From positions 562,001 through 626,000 of the forward strand of contig NC_054553.1 in NCBI RefSeq assembly GCF_017654505.1: 64,000 bases of DNA, read 5' to 3'. Shown one piece after another: positions 14,521 through 26,592 of the stretch (positions within the stretch are counted from its first letter, which is position 1; each line of letters starts with the position of its first letter). Under the pieces are notes generated by a model that was given only the letters and a program-made list of their open reading frames with translations, did no database searches and was not told where the DNA came from. A program made the position numbers and the translations under genes. The stretch is from Polyodon spathula. Its lineage: Eukaryota > Chordata > Actinopteri > Acipenseriformes > Polyodontidae.

Positions 14521-16137
14521 CTATTCCAAAATAAAAATCAAAATGTACAAAGAATGAGGACCTCCTAAAAGTGAAGTTAAGACGTCCAAGATATCTCTTA
14601 TTTGATGCAGTTCAGGCCTCTATAATCTAGAATGCAACGTTCACATTGAAAGTGCTGAATGTTGTAAACAGGGGTTAGTTTTATAAAGTTAGAACTGCTA
14701 CTGATTAAATTGTAATCTGTCAAGCCTGCCAAATCTCTTTAGTGAAGTGTGATTTTCATGATCAGTGAATAAAAATTTAGGCCAAAAGAACTGAATTAGT
14801 AAAGAAAAGAAAGATAAACAACATTATATGGTTGTTTATCAGCTTTGTTTAACCTCAAAGCATCACCCTTGGCAAACAAAGCCACATTCCCTACATCACC
14901 GTGCCGAATGTGCTTCATTTCCTCTCATCAGGATCGACAAAGATACCACTTTTGGTTTGTGTTTGCTGGATAATGAGACTTTTTTGGCAGTTGTTTGCTG
15001 TTTCTCGGAGCGATGTAACAATTTAGGACATGGTATTCTTCCTTGCATTTATCCTCTCTTTGATGCACTATGCATTCTAGTCTGGGAACAGCATTCGCCA
15101 TAACTCATTTACTCCCATTCATCAGCAGTCATAATGAAGCGCAGAAGTGTTGTTACTTGCCTTGCTCAGAGTAATGATATTCACGTGGCTAATGTGCTGC
15201 AAAGTGTGCTCGTGATTTAAACGTCAGAGAAGCAGTGTGATTACATGCATTCTGATAAGGGAGACATTCATCTTCACAAAGAAATGAATCACAGCAAGCA
15301 GCAGCCCATTCCTATACTGCAGCAGCCCGATCCATTCCCTCACACCATCACAGACAAAACAGCAGCCCGATCCATTCCCCCACAGCTGGAGAGCACTGCA
15401 GTGCTGCCAAAACAAAGGAAGCATGGTCAACATTTAGGAGAGGGAACTAATGATTTGTAAAATTATTGAATAAAGGCAAACAGAACCGCAGCATCAACCA
15501 CCAAATCTCTTTTTGTCCATCAAAAATGTATTTGTCATGAAGAATTAAATTTAGCAAAAAAAGTTTTCATTCAAAGTGGATAATTTTTGCAATCTTTTTT
15601 TTTTTTTTTAAGCAAGCTAAAAAAAAAACTGCAGTCATTTCTATTATAAAATAATGTATTCGCATCAATGTGACAGACACAAAGCATTCATTAAACATCC
15701 ACTCAAGGTAATTTGCATAAGATGCTTCCCTTCATGGCATGCATTTTGAATGCCAAAGGAATCCTTCTATTTGGAATAAAAGACATTTGATCAACAGCCT
15801 TTGTAAAAGGTACTTGAAGCCCCTGCTATTTCTTGTTAAAATGTAGAAGACCATCCATTCTGCTCAAGTATTACATTTACTTAGGCTACTTAGGTATTAA
15901 ATGGGAAGCGATTTACTGTGAGCCAGCATCTCTTTAAGCAAATCTATAATGCGCTGCACCCCATGGGAGGCTCAGCATGCATGCAGACTCAGACAGCAAT
16001 GCACCAGACACCCGCTGGTTACAGGAAACATACCAAAAGGGGGCTGTATACTGCTTTCGTGAAAAACTAAAATTGTGTTGTTTTTTTTTTATTATTATTT
16101 ATTTTAACACATGGTAGATGTATAATGAGGCCCCTTG

Positions 16138-16154
16138 CTCCCCCTGGTGGGGCC
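16138..16154 (-). promoter_or_regulatory. CTCF-like motif, minus orientation
   Basis: The minus strand reads GCCCCACCAGGGGGAGC, close to the classic CCACCAGGGGGCGC form. Motif match only. Confidence 0.4.
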
Positions 16155-17224
16155 CCACAGTATCTCATTACCACGTCTCAGAGCTGCATCCACTCTGTTA
16201 CTCTTTAATTACACTGAGGAGGAGGAGAGATTTGAGGCTGCTGGGAATGCAAAGTGATTAAACTCGCAGGCAGGACTCAAGGTCTCCTCATTATGATCCT
16301 CATTTAGCACTTCCTAACGATGGCACATTTTGAACACTCTAGTTTAGTGCTGAACGAATGTCAATTTCAAGCCAACACAAACGTCACAGCTTGAATTGCC
16401 GTCATCACATTGTGATTGTGTTTTTATTAAGTACATCTCTGAAGCTGCTCTAAGGTCATCGGAACCATAAAAAGAAGTGTCATATCAACAAGTGACAGAG
16501 CAAAAGAAAGTATACATGTTCTTGTTATTTAATAAAAAATGAGTGCAATTTATCAAATATTGTGCTAACATATCACGCTTCTGTTACTAACTCATGCATC
16601 AGGCTGTATCAAATATAACTACATATCTGAAAGTTTTGCAGAAAAAAGGAATTTCCCCATTATACAAAAAATAAATAAATAAATAAATGCATTTTGTCAT
16701 TAGGTGGCATTGGGCAAGAATGGCATTAGTACCAAAGAAGTAAAATATGATGCTATGAAAATGTGGTTGTGTCCTATCTAATACACCAAACAGCACATTT
16801 CTATGTGCCAGTATGTCTGCACTGCCCACTTATTACTGGAGGGAAAGCACTCCTACATAGAGTCCATCTGTCAACAGCAGAGACTGTCCCCGGAGGGGGT
16901 CCTTATCGGCACTGTGTGCACGGCTACCAGGTTCTGTTGTGCCACTTTGTCAATTAACGAAGGAAGCCAAGCACCTGCCCTTCAGGACTCTCAGCTCCGC
17001 TTCACCTTTCCCATGTAGAGGCATTCCTCGGCACATTGCCAGGCAAGCTTAGCTAATGTGGGCATGTAACAATAACAACTGAAACTTAATTAGGGTCTGC
17101 TGATGGCCTTTGAATATTAATGTTCTGCCGTTAGCTTGCTGGGCCGTCTTCTACCTGTATGGCAAATAGAAGGCCGTCTCTTAACCGATTAAAAGAGTAA
17201 ATGGTCCCCTTCACAGGAATGCAA

Positions 17225-17480
17225 CACAGTTAATAAAGCCCGGTGCGACTTGATATTTCCCCTATGCCACCCATTGTAGACGTGACAGCTAATAACGAAT
17301 TGTCTCTCGCGCTGTCAAATTGATTGGCGCCGTCAACCCGCACACTTAGAAACGTGACAGTTAGAGGAAATATCCAAGGATTTGTGATTTCCCTAGCAAC
17401 GCCCCTGACAACAAGCCTGATCCCCTTTGGGAGAAGGAGCTCTGTCATTCCCTGCAGGCTTATAAAAGCAATCAGGAGCC
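17225..17480. promoter_or_regulatory. CpG-containing block with clustered MEIS-like, RFX-like and TATA-like motifs
   Basis: In an AT-rich desert this block keeps many CpGs. It carries TGACAG or its complement CTGTCA at 17,283, 17,312, 17,355 and 17,442, a TGATTG (PBX-like) word at 17,321 next to one of them, an RFX half-site-like CCTAGCAAC at 17,392 and TATAAAAG at 17,461. MEIS factors bind TGACAG and PBX partners bind TGAT-type half sites. No coding exon is recognisable after the TATA-like word. It could be a distal enhancer, a cryptic promoter or chance; function is inferred. Confidence 0.35.
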
Positions 17481-20400
17481 AAGACTGGGCAGATCAGAGG
17501 GTTAAACTGGATCACTGACATGCCTTGCAGGAGAGTCTCTCTAGAGTTAAACTGAATCACTGCAGGGCAGGACACATAGTATGTGACATGAATACAACTA
17601 GAACACCACAAGTTAGACTCTTCTTTTAAAGGGAATGGAGTAAGTCTGGAACATTAAGATAGCTGCAGTGCATAGTCACAGAATTAATTCCAGTCTGAAT
17701 GAACCCTGTATATATAAAAATTCATTAAAAGAAATTCTTAAATCAACATTAGTTTATATTATTGTGTGTGTGTTTTTTTTTTTTGTTTTTTTTTTGCATT
17801 TAAAAAATATAGGAGTTAATTAAAAAGACTAACTAAAGAGATTGCAAAATATCACCCGCAGCGATGATATGCAAAAAGTTACGTTTGCATGTTCAGATCC
17901 CAGTGTTTTTAAATGTGTGCGACTTCTAATGATGGCACGGACATTACCATTTATCTAACATCTTCTGCCATTAAAGTCTGACCAACTTTGACGAAAAGCC
18001 GATAACAAACAGAGGCTATTAAAGACCTGAAATCAAATTAACTTCCAGTTCTAAAGGATTAAGAATTACACAAGTCAAGTGTACAGTAATTAGTATAATT
18101 TGGCTCTTTGATGTCAGCATAGCACATTCATCAGGAGCACAGCCTTTTAATTATCAGGCATGAGACATCAATCTGAGAGAGACAGGTAGGTCCTGAGAGC
18201 CTGCGGTACAGTAGGAGTCTGCTGCAGTCCCTGGAATAAAACCTTAATGGGGCAGTAAATAAGTAATGTAATAGCGTACAATGTCAGTAATTTGACATGG
18301 CAACAATCAAATCGCTTTGTCTTCCAGATAGTGCATTATTGATATCCTGTGTTCCTCAAGGACACTTAAGGATTTTGACCTTGTGGTCGTTATGCACTTC
18401 CATACATGAGATTTCAATCCTTTTATAAATGATTATTGTTTGGTAATTTACATTTTGATTGCTTTCAGATCTAATGTCTGCGCACTGTGCAGATTTACTG
18501 ATCGCTCACTGAGCACTGTCCTGACACTGCTCCTCCTACCAGAGACCCACAAACCGAACAGCCCAGCAGCTGCACCCTCAGCTCATCCAAGAAGATTTGA
18601 ACACTGGCAGCTGTGGTTCAGTTAATCTTCCTAGCGTGGTTGAGTTTGAGAGACACATTAGCAACCACAGTGAAACTGAGAGGGCAGTTACAAATGCAGA
18701 CAGGCAGCAAGCCTATTATATGTTATCATATATCTGTGGCTTAACCATATTAGTTAAAATAATAATACTACTAATGCTAATAATAATAGCCTATGGAATG
18801 GCCTAGGATTCACAACTGATGTAAGCAGGTCGCCCTCAGTGAGAGGAGATGGAAGGCTAGGTGCCACACACAGAACAATTACTTAATGAGACAATGTTGC
18901 ATCACCACCTCCACACTACCACAGGCATTTTAAATCTCAAATCAGTACTATAGATTGCTCCGACTGTGCACAGCTGATCTGAATAATTTAGCAGCTCCTT
19001 GGAATGCTACTGTTACAGTGGAAGGTTTACATGTACACACACACTCCACTAATTACTCTGACAGCACGGCATGCACATGTTGTGAACTCCAGACCAAATC
19101 CCACTCTGCATCATTAGCTTTTTTTTCTTTTTTATTCTCCCATACAGCTCCCGTTATCAAACCCAGAGACTAAATAACCTTGACAATAAATAAATAAATG
19201 TAATACAATGAACTGCAACAAATGGTTTAAATTGCAATTTTTCCAGCATACCACCTGCTGGAGAATTATTGTGCATTAATTAAAGAAAAAAGAAAAAGAA
19301 GCAGAGCTTTGTAGACGTCTTTTGGGGAATTTTATATTCTCTATAATAATTTGAAATTTTACACTTATTTCGACATAATTTCCCTTGCCTCCACTGTAGT
19401 CTGTCAGAAAGCCAACCTTGTTGACAGTCCTGTTTGTGTACTTTCCTTGAGACCTGCTCTCCACTAAGCATGCTCCTGCTATAACAGACTGCCTTATGTT
19501 AAAGACATCTTCAAGCTGGGTTTGAAACAAGAATAATAAAACAAATAAGTGGTCTTTTGTCCACAAAAACTGTGTTTTATTGATGGTATGCTACAGGAAC
19601 CTTACATTGCAGACTTCACACTGTAGACTTTGCTAAGACTCTGCAGTTCAGCAGCACTAACTGGAACTGTTATTTACAACCCGTACTGCACTATCACAAA
19701 GAACTCCTCAGCATGCCCATTGAACACATGTAACAAAAGCAGCTTTGCTTTGCTCTTTGGTACATGCTTTGGCTAATGTTGTGTTATTAACGCTGCAATT
19801 GCTGCTTCATAAATAAAATTGAAATCTTATGAAGTAAACGTGGATTGATGATCAGTTCTACACTTACTCAGACTTCATGCAGAACTCCTGACTCAGTGTT
19901 TTCCACATTATTTCAAGAACTCAAGCATTAAAACATCATGCAAGTTACAGCATTCCTGAATAATATCATTCTCTGTCTCTGAAGGGCATATAAACGCACC
20001 TGCCAATGTAGAGGTTGGAAAAGTTTTCTTGCCGAACAGCATTAAAGAACATCACCTGGCCCCTGGGTGCATCCCCCTGATAACCCCTCTTAATTCATTG
20101 CTTTTTCTGTGCTGTGTTTCAGCAGGGCCCAGCATCCACAGCCTGAACTCCCAGAGGTCATAAGCATGCGTTTCTACTGCTGTGCCACTTCACTGCCTGG
20201 CGAAACAGCTTGTCTTGGTAAAGTACTAACAGATGGCCCCTCGCTCTTTGAGACTGTTGACTACCAGAACAGGTGGCAGCTAGAAGGGCAGAGAACCAAA
20301 GATATACATTTTTAAGAGTGAAGTAAATGTGCCACCCAGGTTCCAGCAGCATGCATGGCTGGGAGACGAGCTGTGGGTTAGCTGGGTTGCTGCAGATATA

Positions 20401-20540
20401 AGAAGATTTGATTTCTCTGCTGCTGCTCCGTTGGTTTTCAGCGTAAGGAGCAGAACTACTCATTAGAGTCTGTATGTATACAATCAATAGGTAGCAATAC
20501 TATATGCCAGGTCACAATACATTGCATATACGATATGCAG
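17481..20540. other. Intergenic, no gene seen
   Basis: No supported exon. T-rich tract at 17,771-17,796 and short AT-rich stretches. Nothing else was recognised. Confidence 0.5.
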
Positions 20541-20542
20541 GT

Positions 20543-20659
20543 CTCAATACAATGCATATGCTCTGTGTCACTGCAGACTGAAAGGGTTTACAACAGACAT
20601 CTCAATACAATGCATATGCTCTGTGTCACTGCAGACTGAAAGGGTTTACGACAGACATT
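20543..20659. repeat. 58-bp tandem duplication
   Basis: Two copies of a 58-bp unit beginning CTCAATACAATGCATATGCT, with about one difference, preceded by a more diverged partial copy. Probably recent slippage or unequal exchange. Confidence 0.9.
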
Positions 20660-21644
20660 AATAGCATCCTGGCACAATATTATATCAAAAGAACTGCAGC
20701 CATCATTCAAAAACGATAAAAGGAAAGCAGGCACAAATGACACTGATAAGGACAAAGAATTGCAATTAATACATGCGCACAAACAAGTCTTAGGTGATGC
20801 TGTGCTGTTCCACTAAACCTTATTAATAATGAATCATGTTCAGTCATAAGGATTTAGTGCCATTAGCAGAATCAAAAACAAAGAAACTGTACAGCAGAAC
20901 AGCATGCTAGTATCCCTTCAGCAGGTAAAATGAATACCTGTGCTGGATTTAAACACCTTCAACACGACCATGTGTTACAAAAAAAAAACACACAAAAAAA
21001 ACAAAGATTCTATTAATGGCATTATTGAATATTTGATTGCAGTAACTCTTCTATGAAAATAAAAACCATATTAAGAATGTCTCGAATTCCAGATAAACAG
21101 CTGGCAATTGTGCTTTCTTGATCATCTGGTATTCATAAAAGTTTGCAAATCAGCCAGGTGATAAACTATTCCATGCAAACAAGTGCAAAAGGCTTCTTTC
21201 GCACTGCTAATAAAGGTCAGCTGGTATAGACTGGTATTCAGCTCTGGAAACCGCAATCAGTGCATCATCCTGTTATGCTATTTTATTTTAGCTTGCATCT
21301 TACACAAGACTCGGTCCGTTTCTTTTCGGAACTGTATTTCACAACACGTTAAGTGCAAATTACCACTGCTGTAATGTTTTTGTTGCAGTCATGACAATAC
21401 AAGGGTGAGGATTTTCAGTTAGGACACATTAGCACTGTGTTGATGGTGCAAGTGCAAATGTGTTAAGGGTTTACATACCCACAAAGTCATTTTTACATTT
21501 CAATTTTGCATAGTTTACCTGAACTATTCTAGACAGCACAGCAAAGCAAAGTTTGTTTTTTGGGTTGTTTTTTTTTTACATTTCCCTTACTAAATTGATG
21601 ATGATTTTCCAAAGTGAAACTTTGGAAGGCATCTGCTTTGAGAT

Positions 21645-23345
21645 CTACCGTGTACCCACTGTATACCTGCTGCACTGTACCCACTGAATACCTGCTGTAC
21701 TGTACCCACATACACACTGAATACCTGCTGTACTGTACCCACTGTATACCTGCTGTACTGTACCCACATACACACTGAATACCTGCTGTACTGTACCCAC
21801 ATACACACTGTATACCTGCTGTACTGTACCCACATACACACTGTATACCTGCTGTACTGTACCCACTGAATACCTGCTGTACTGTACCAACATACACACT
21901 GAATACCTGCTGTACTGTACCCACTGTATACCTGCTGTACTGTACCCACATACACACTGAATACCTGCTGTACTGTACCCACTGAATACCTGCTGTACTG
22001 TACCCACATACACACTGAATACCTGCTGTACTGTACCAACATACACACTGAATACCTGCTGTACTGTACCCACATACACACTGAATACCTGCTGTACTGT
22101 ACCCACTTACACACTGAATACCTGCTGTACTGTACCCACTGAATACCTGCTGTACTGTACCCACATACACACTGAATACCTGCTGTACTGTACCCACTGT
22201 ATATCTGCTGTACCTACTGTACACACTGAATACCTGCTGTACTGTACCCACTGAATACCTGCTGTACTGTACCCACTGAATACCTGCTGTACTGTACCCA
22301 CTTACACACTGTATACCTGCTGTACTGTACCCACTGAATACCTGCTGTACTGTACCCACATACACACTGAATACCTGCTGTACTGTACCCACTGAATACC
22401 TGCTGTACTGTACCCACTGAATACCTGCTGTACTACCCACATACACACTGAATACCTGCTGTACTGTACCCACTGTATATCTGCTGCACCGTACCCACAT
22501 ACACACTGAATACCTGCTGTACTGTACCCACTGTATACCTGCTGTATTGTACCCACTGAATACCTGCTGTACTGTACCCACATACACACTGAATACCTGC
22601 TGTACTGTACCCACATACACACTGAATACCTGCTGTACTGTACCCACTTACACACTGTATACCTGCTGTACTGTACTCACTGTATACCTGCTGTACTGTA
22701 CCCACATACACACTGAATACCTGCTGTACTGTACTCACTGTATACCTGCTGTATTGTACCCACATACACACTGAATACCTGCTGTACTGTACCCACATAC
22801 ACACTGAATACCTGCTGTACTGTACCCACATACACACTGTATACCTGCTGTACTGTACCCACATACACACTGTATACCTGCTGTACTGTACCCACTGTAT
22901 ACACACTGAATACCTGCTGTACTGTACCCACTGTACCCACTGAATACCTGCTGTACTGTACCCACTGAATACCTGCTGTACTGTACCCACATACACACTG
23001 AATACCTGCTGTACTGTACCCACATACACACTGAATACCTGCTGTACTGTACCCACTTACACACTGTATACCTGCTGTACTGTACTCACTGTATACCTGC
23101 TGTACTGTACCCACATACACACTGAATACCTGCTCTACTGTACCCACTGAATACCTGCTGTACTGTACCCACTGAATACCTGCTGTACTGTACCCACATA
23201 CACACTGAATACCTGCTGTACTGTACTCACTGAATACCTGCTGTACTGTACCCACATACACACTGAATACCTGCTGTACTGTACCCACATACACACTGAA
23301 TACCTGCTGTACTGTAACCACATACACACTGAATACCTGCTGTTC
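21645..23345. repeat. 25/33-bp minisatellite array, 1.7 kb
   Basis: Two interleaved unit lengths share the core GAATACCTGCTGTACTGTAC. The short unit is 25 bp; the long unit is 33 bp through an added ACATACAC-type segment. Variants include GTATACC for GAATACC, ACTCACT for ACCCACT and a rare CACTTACACAC form. A segment with the rare CACTTACAC variant followed by two GTATACC units recurs 409 bp apart (22,646 and 23,055), which indicates higher-order duplication. All six frames contain long false repetitive ORFs. Confidence 0.97.
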
Positions 23346-23381
23346 TGTGCACAAACATGTCAAAAGGAATTCCTTCTCTCT

Positions 23382-23396
23382 CACTAGATGGCAGCA
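23382..23396 (+). promoter_or_regulatory. CTCF-like motif beside the 25/33-bp array
   Basis: CACTAGATGGCAGCA lies about 40 bp right of the minisatellite edge and fits the CTCF core. Motif match only. Confidence 0.4.
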
Positions 23397-23399
23397 TCA

Positions 23400-26300
23400 T
23401 GCATCCCACAATCTACTGTAGCCAAGAAACTAAAACCTCAATTCACTGTTTGCCCACATTGGAGCAATTATGCGATATTTAAATCAGCACAAAGAAATAA
23501 TATAAAATGTATGAGTAAAAGCTACTAACATCCCCCTGTAGCTGTTTCCTAAACATGGTAACAGTGCAGAATCCTCCAGAAACTACTTGTGTTGCACAAT
23601 CCTATTTTTTTGGGAGGAAGTTAAAAAACCGAGCTGCAGACTTGCAGAACACATTTTGAAATAATTACTGGAATGGGAGCAGATTAAAATCCCTTTGATC
23701 GCAACAGCAACAAATCACTTTGGAATCAGAAAATATGCAAGAGTATAGGTACATGCCTCACATTTAAATGATCAGAAACCTAAAAAGGGCAATATAAGGT
23801 TTCAGTGTCTTAAACCTGTCCACTGGTGAATTAACTATTTTATTTAAATAAAGATATGAAATCAGCTTAATCTGGAAACCTACCCACTTTTGTGAGCCAT
23901 GCCGTTTTGTTAATAAACTGAATAAGACTACAATGAAGGTAGGTCCATCATAACTAATAGTTTTCTCATTAAAAATTGTGCTTTTCTCTCTCTCTCTCTC
24001 TCAACTGTTTCTGGGCCACTGAACGGACATGGATTTGTCCTGCATGTGCTACACAGTATTACTGGGGTCCTGGCCACGTTACCAGCACACAAGGTGTCCT
24101 GCCATCATCTCCTCGACACACACACACACAGCAGAAAGCACACCCGCCTGCCTGACGAGCTTTCTGCAGCTCACTGCCTCAGCCGGACCCCCCTGTGATG
24201 TGACCCTGGCCAGCTCATCAGACTGTCACCCGGCCCCCCCTGTGATGTGAACCTGACCAGATCATCAGACTGGCAGAGGGACACAGACTCTGCCAGCTGT
24301 CAATGCTAGACCATGGCACAAATGAAAATAACATTCAGTAGCATTTGGGGTTTGGGGTATTTTGGACAATAATTAATCTGACCAAAATGATTAATTACAT
24401 TTCAACTCAATAAAAGAAAAAGAAAAACAACAACACTGGTTAATTTAAAATGATATAATTTGACTACTTAATTATATCAATATGAATATATTCTTCGTGG
24501 CTGATAACTTCACAGACGACTCTAGTCGGGAACCAACCAGGACTGACCTGAAATGGAATCTTCCACATCATTTTATTTTGCATGTTGTACGAGTGTAGCA
24601 GGTCTGTGGGTCGCAATGGCAATTTACGAAATGCAGGTCACTTGGGTGGGCTGCAGAAGTGATGGACTGTGAAGATGCAGGCTGCCAGGAGTTTAAAGGT
24701 TCAAGCTCTGTAGATAAGCAAATACTTCCTATATCATTAATAAGTGAAGAATTCTTCCCTTTTGACACCACTTCCCTTCACATTCACCAATAATGCTGTT
24801 TTTCTTTCTTTGCAAGATCTGTATTTTCTGCACCTCTACCACTATTGTTATTTCAATGTGTTGACAACAGGAAGGCCAAGCAGCCAATTAAAACTCAAAC
24901 AAAAAACAAAACAAAAACGCACTGCTCGGACCAGCCTCGTTGACAAACATTACAGGGGTTTTATGACTTAAAACCATGGATACCAAGCAAAGAAGAAGCA
25001 AACAAAATACAGCTTTGCCAAGAGCAATTAGAATATCCACTTCAACCAGCCAATGGATCCATCTCTGGCTGGATTGACCTTGCTTCTCAGAATGTGAAAA
25101 ACAAGGCAGTGGAATTTTCCGGCACAGCTGGCAATGCAGTCTGTCTGCTAGAGCTGAATACATTGGTGTTCCCCCAGGAACAATCTCACATCGTACTTGT
25201 GTTGCACATTTAATAAAAAAAAAAAGAAAAGCTTTCGACAGCAGATGAGGACTGATGGTTCTTGGAATAGAAAGTATTACAAGAACGCATTTGTTTCAAA
25301 ACTTCAAATTCCATGCACCCTACCTGAACTGACCTTTACTTGATTTTGGACTCTAGTTGATCAGGTTATACTGTAGCTTAGCAAGGATAGTCTCTGCAAA
25401 ATACATACTTACATTATAATGAATTAAAACATAACTAGAAAGATGTTACCAACACTAACCATTGATTGAATGCATAGTAATGTAGTAGCATATGTTTCAG
25501 CACAATGATATCTGCTTTGAAATTTTAAAAAGGACTTTGGCACGGTGTCCATCCAGCATTCATACAGCAACTGCTACATAATGTGCACCAGCAGGTGTGC
25601 AGGCATGGGTCTTTGGGTAAACTACAATGCATTTAAACCAGCTTTCATTCTGGGCTTCTCTAAAAACAAAAAATACATACAAAAAACACTTTCTAAATCA
25701 CATGCGTTTATTCTTTACAAATTTCATGAATACAAAAGATACACAATCATACATAGTAGAAATGAACAAACTTTTCTGAAACAGACAAAATAAGGCCTTT
25801 TATTCTGCCCATCACCATACTGGGGCACCGTTTCCACCACAGACAACAGAGCCTCTACTATCTTTTTCAAAGCAGATGCTCCAGTAACTTTTTTTTTTTT
25901 TTTTTAGGGGTTTCCAAGCAACCAAAGTATATAATACAAGATCTCTTAGGCACTCTATCCTTTTTAAAAAAAAAAAAAAAAAAGGAGTGAATTAAAGAAT
26001 GCAATACACGCTCCTGTTTGTTTCTCATTTTGTAACACGAACACTGAATGTTCTCCTTTTTAAAAAAAAAAAAAAAAAAAGGAGTGAATTAAAGAATGCA
26101 ATACACGCTCTGAAAATACTACTAAAAAGAGTAGAACAGTTTTTGCTATTGTAGCTACAGGTTGATTTTTCAGTACGACCCGAAATGACTACTGACTGTG
26201 ACCAGAATGGCTCTCGTACTGCTGCAAAGGCATACTGTACGAACAGCAGGACTCCTACAACGCACGGCTATGCTTAGAAATGACTGTTCTGCAACAGTGT

Positions 26301-26590
26301 CAACAAGAATGTGTTCACAGAACTTGCTTTCCAGAGAAGACAGAAACCACCCATTGCGATTCAAATGCTCGCATGCTGGGAACTGTAACTTGTACGAGCA
26401 ACATCACACCATCACTTTCACCCAATTACTTGAACATTAACTGAAGCACTGGAAGGTCAATCATTTTCCCCTGGAATGGAGAAATTGGTATAGAGCTCTT
26501 TAAAAGACAGGCGTTCTTTTAATTGAGACGCATCTACACGGATGAAGCATCTGTTGCGGGAGGCTGTTGGTGTTCCAAGTCGTCTTTGGA
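23400..26590. other. Intergenic and possible 3'UTR of the IDS remnant
   Basis: No coding exon seen. A TC microsatellite lies at 23,985-24,002. On the minus strand the ancestral IDS 3'UTR would run leftward from 26,592; an AATAAA on that strand sits near 25,799, but its use is unknown. The part from about 26,150 to 26,590 is unique sequence with no recognised repeat. Confidence 0.45.
25958..26110. repeat. Direct duplication of a poly(A)-containing 58-bp block, offset 96 bp
   Basis: TCCTTTTTAAAA, a run of about 18 A, GGAGTGAATTAAAGAATGCA and ATACACGCTC occur twice, 96 bp apart. Within each copy TCCTTTTT and the A-run plus GGA form a small palindrome. Confidence 0.85.
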
Positions 26591-26592
26591 TT

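Larger units (their letters stand above)
11943..17080. other. Intergenic, no gene seen
   Basis: No supported exon. Contains CA microsatellites (12,138-12,158), CTCF-like sites (12,213; 14,508; 16,138) and A/T tracts. An unbroken low-complexity-free block at about 15,650-15,870, with several homeobox-type TAAT and TTTGCAT-like words, could be conserved non-coding DNA, but this cannot be judged without an alignment. Confidence 0.45.

Noticed and set aside
21529..23409. Long repetitive open frames on both strands, up to 372 codons
   Set aside because: They are translations of the 25/33-bp minisatellite. Several frames are open at once and the units carry indels, with no start context, splice signals or family similarity.
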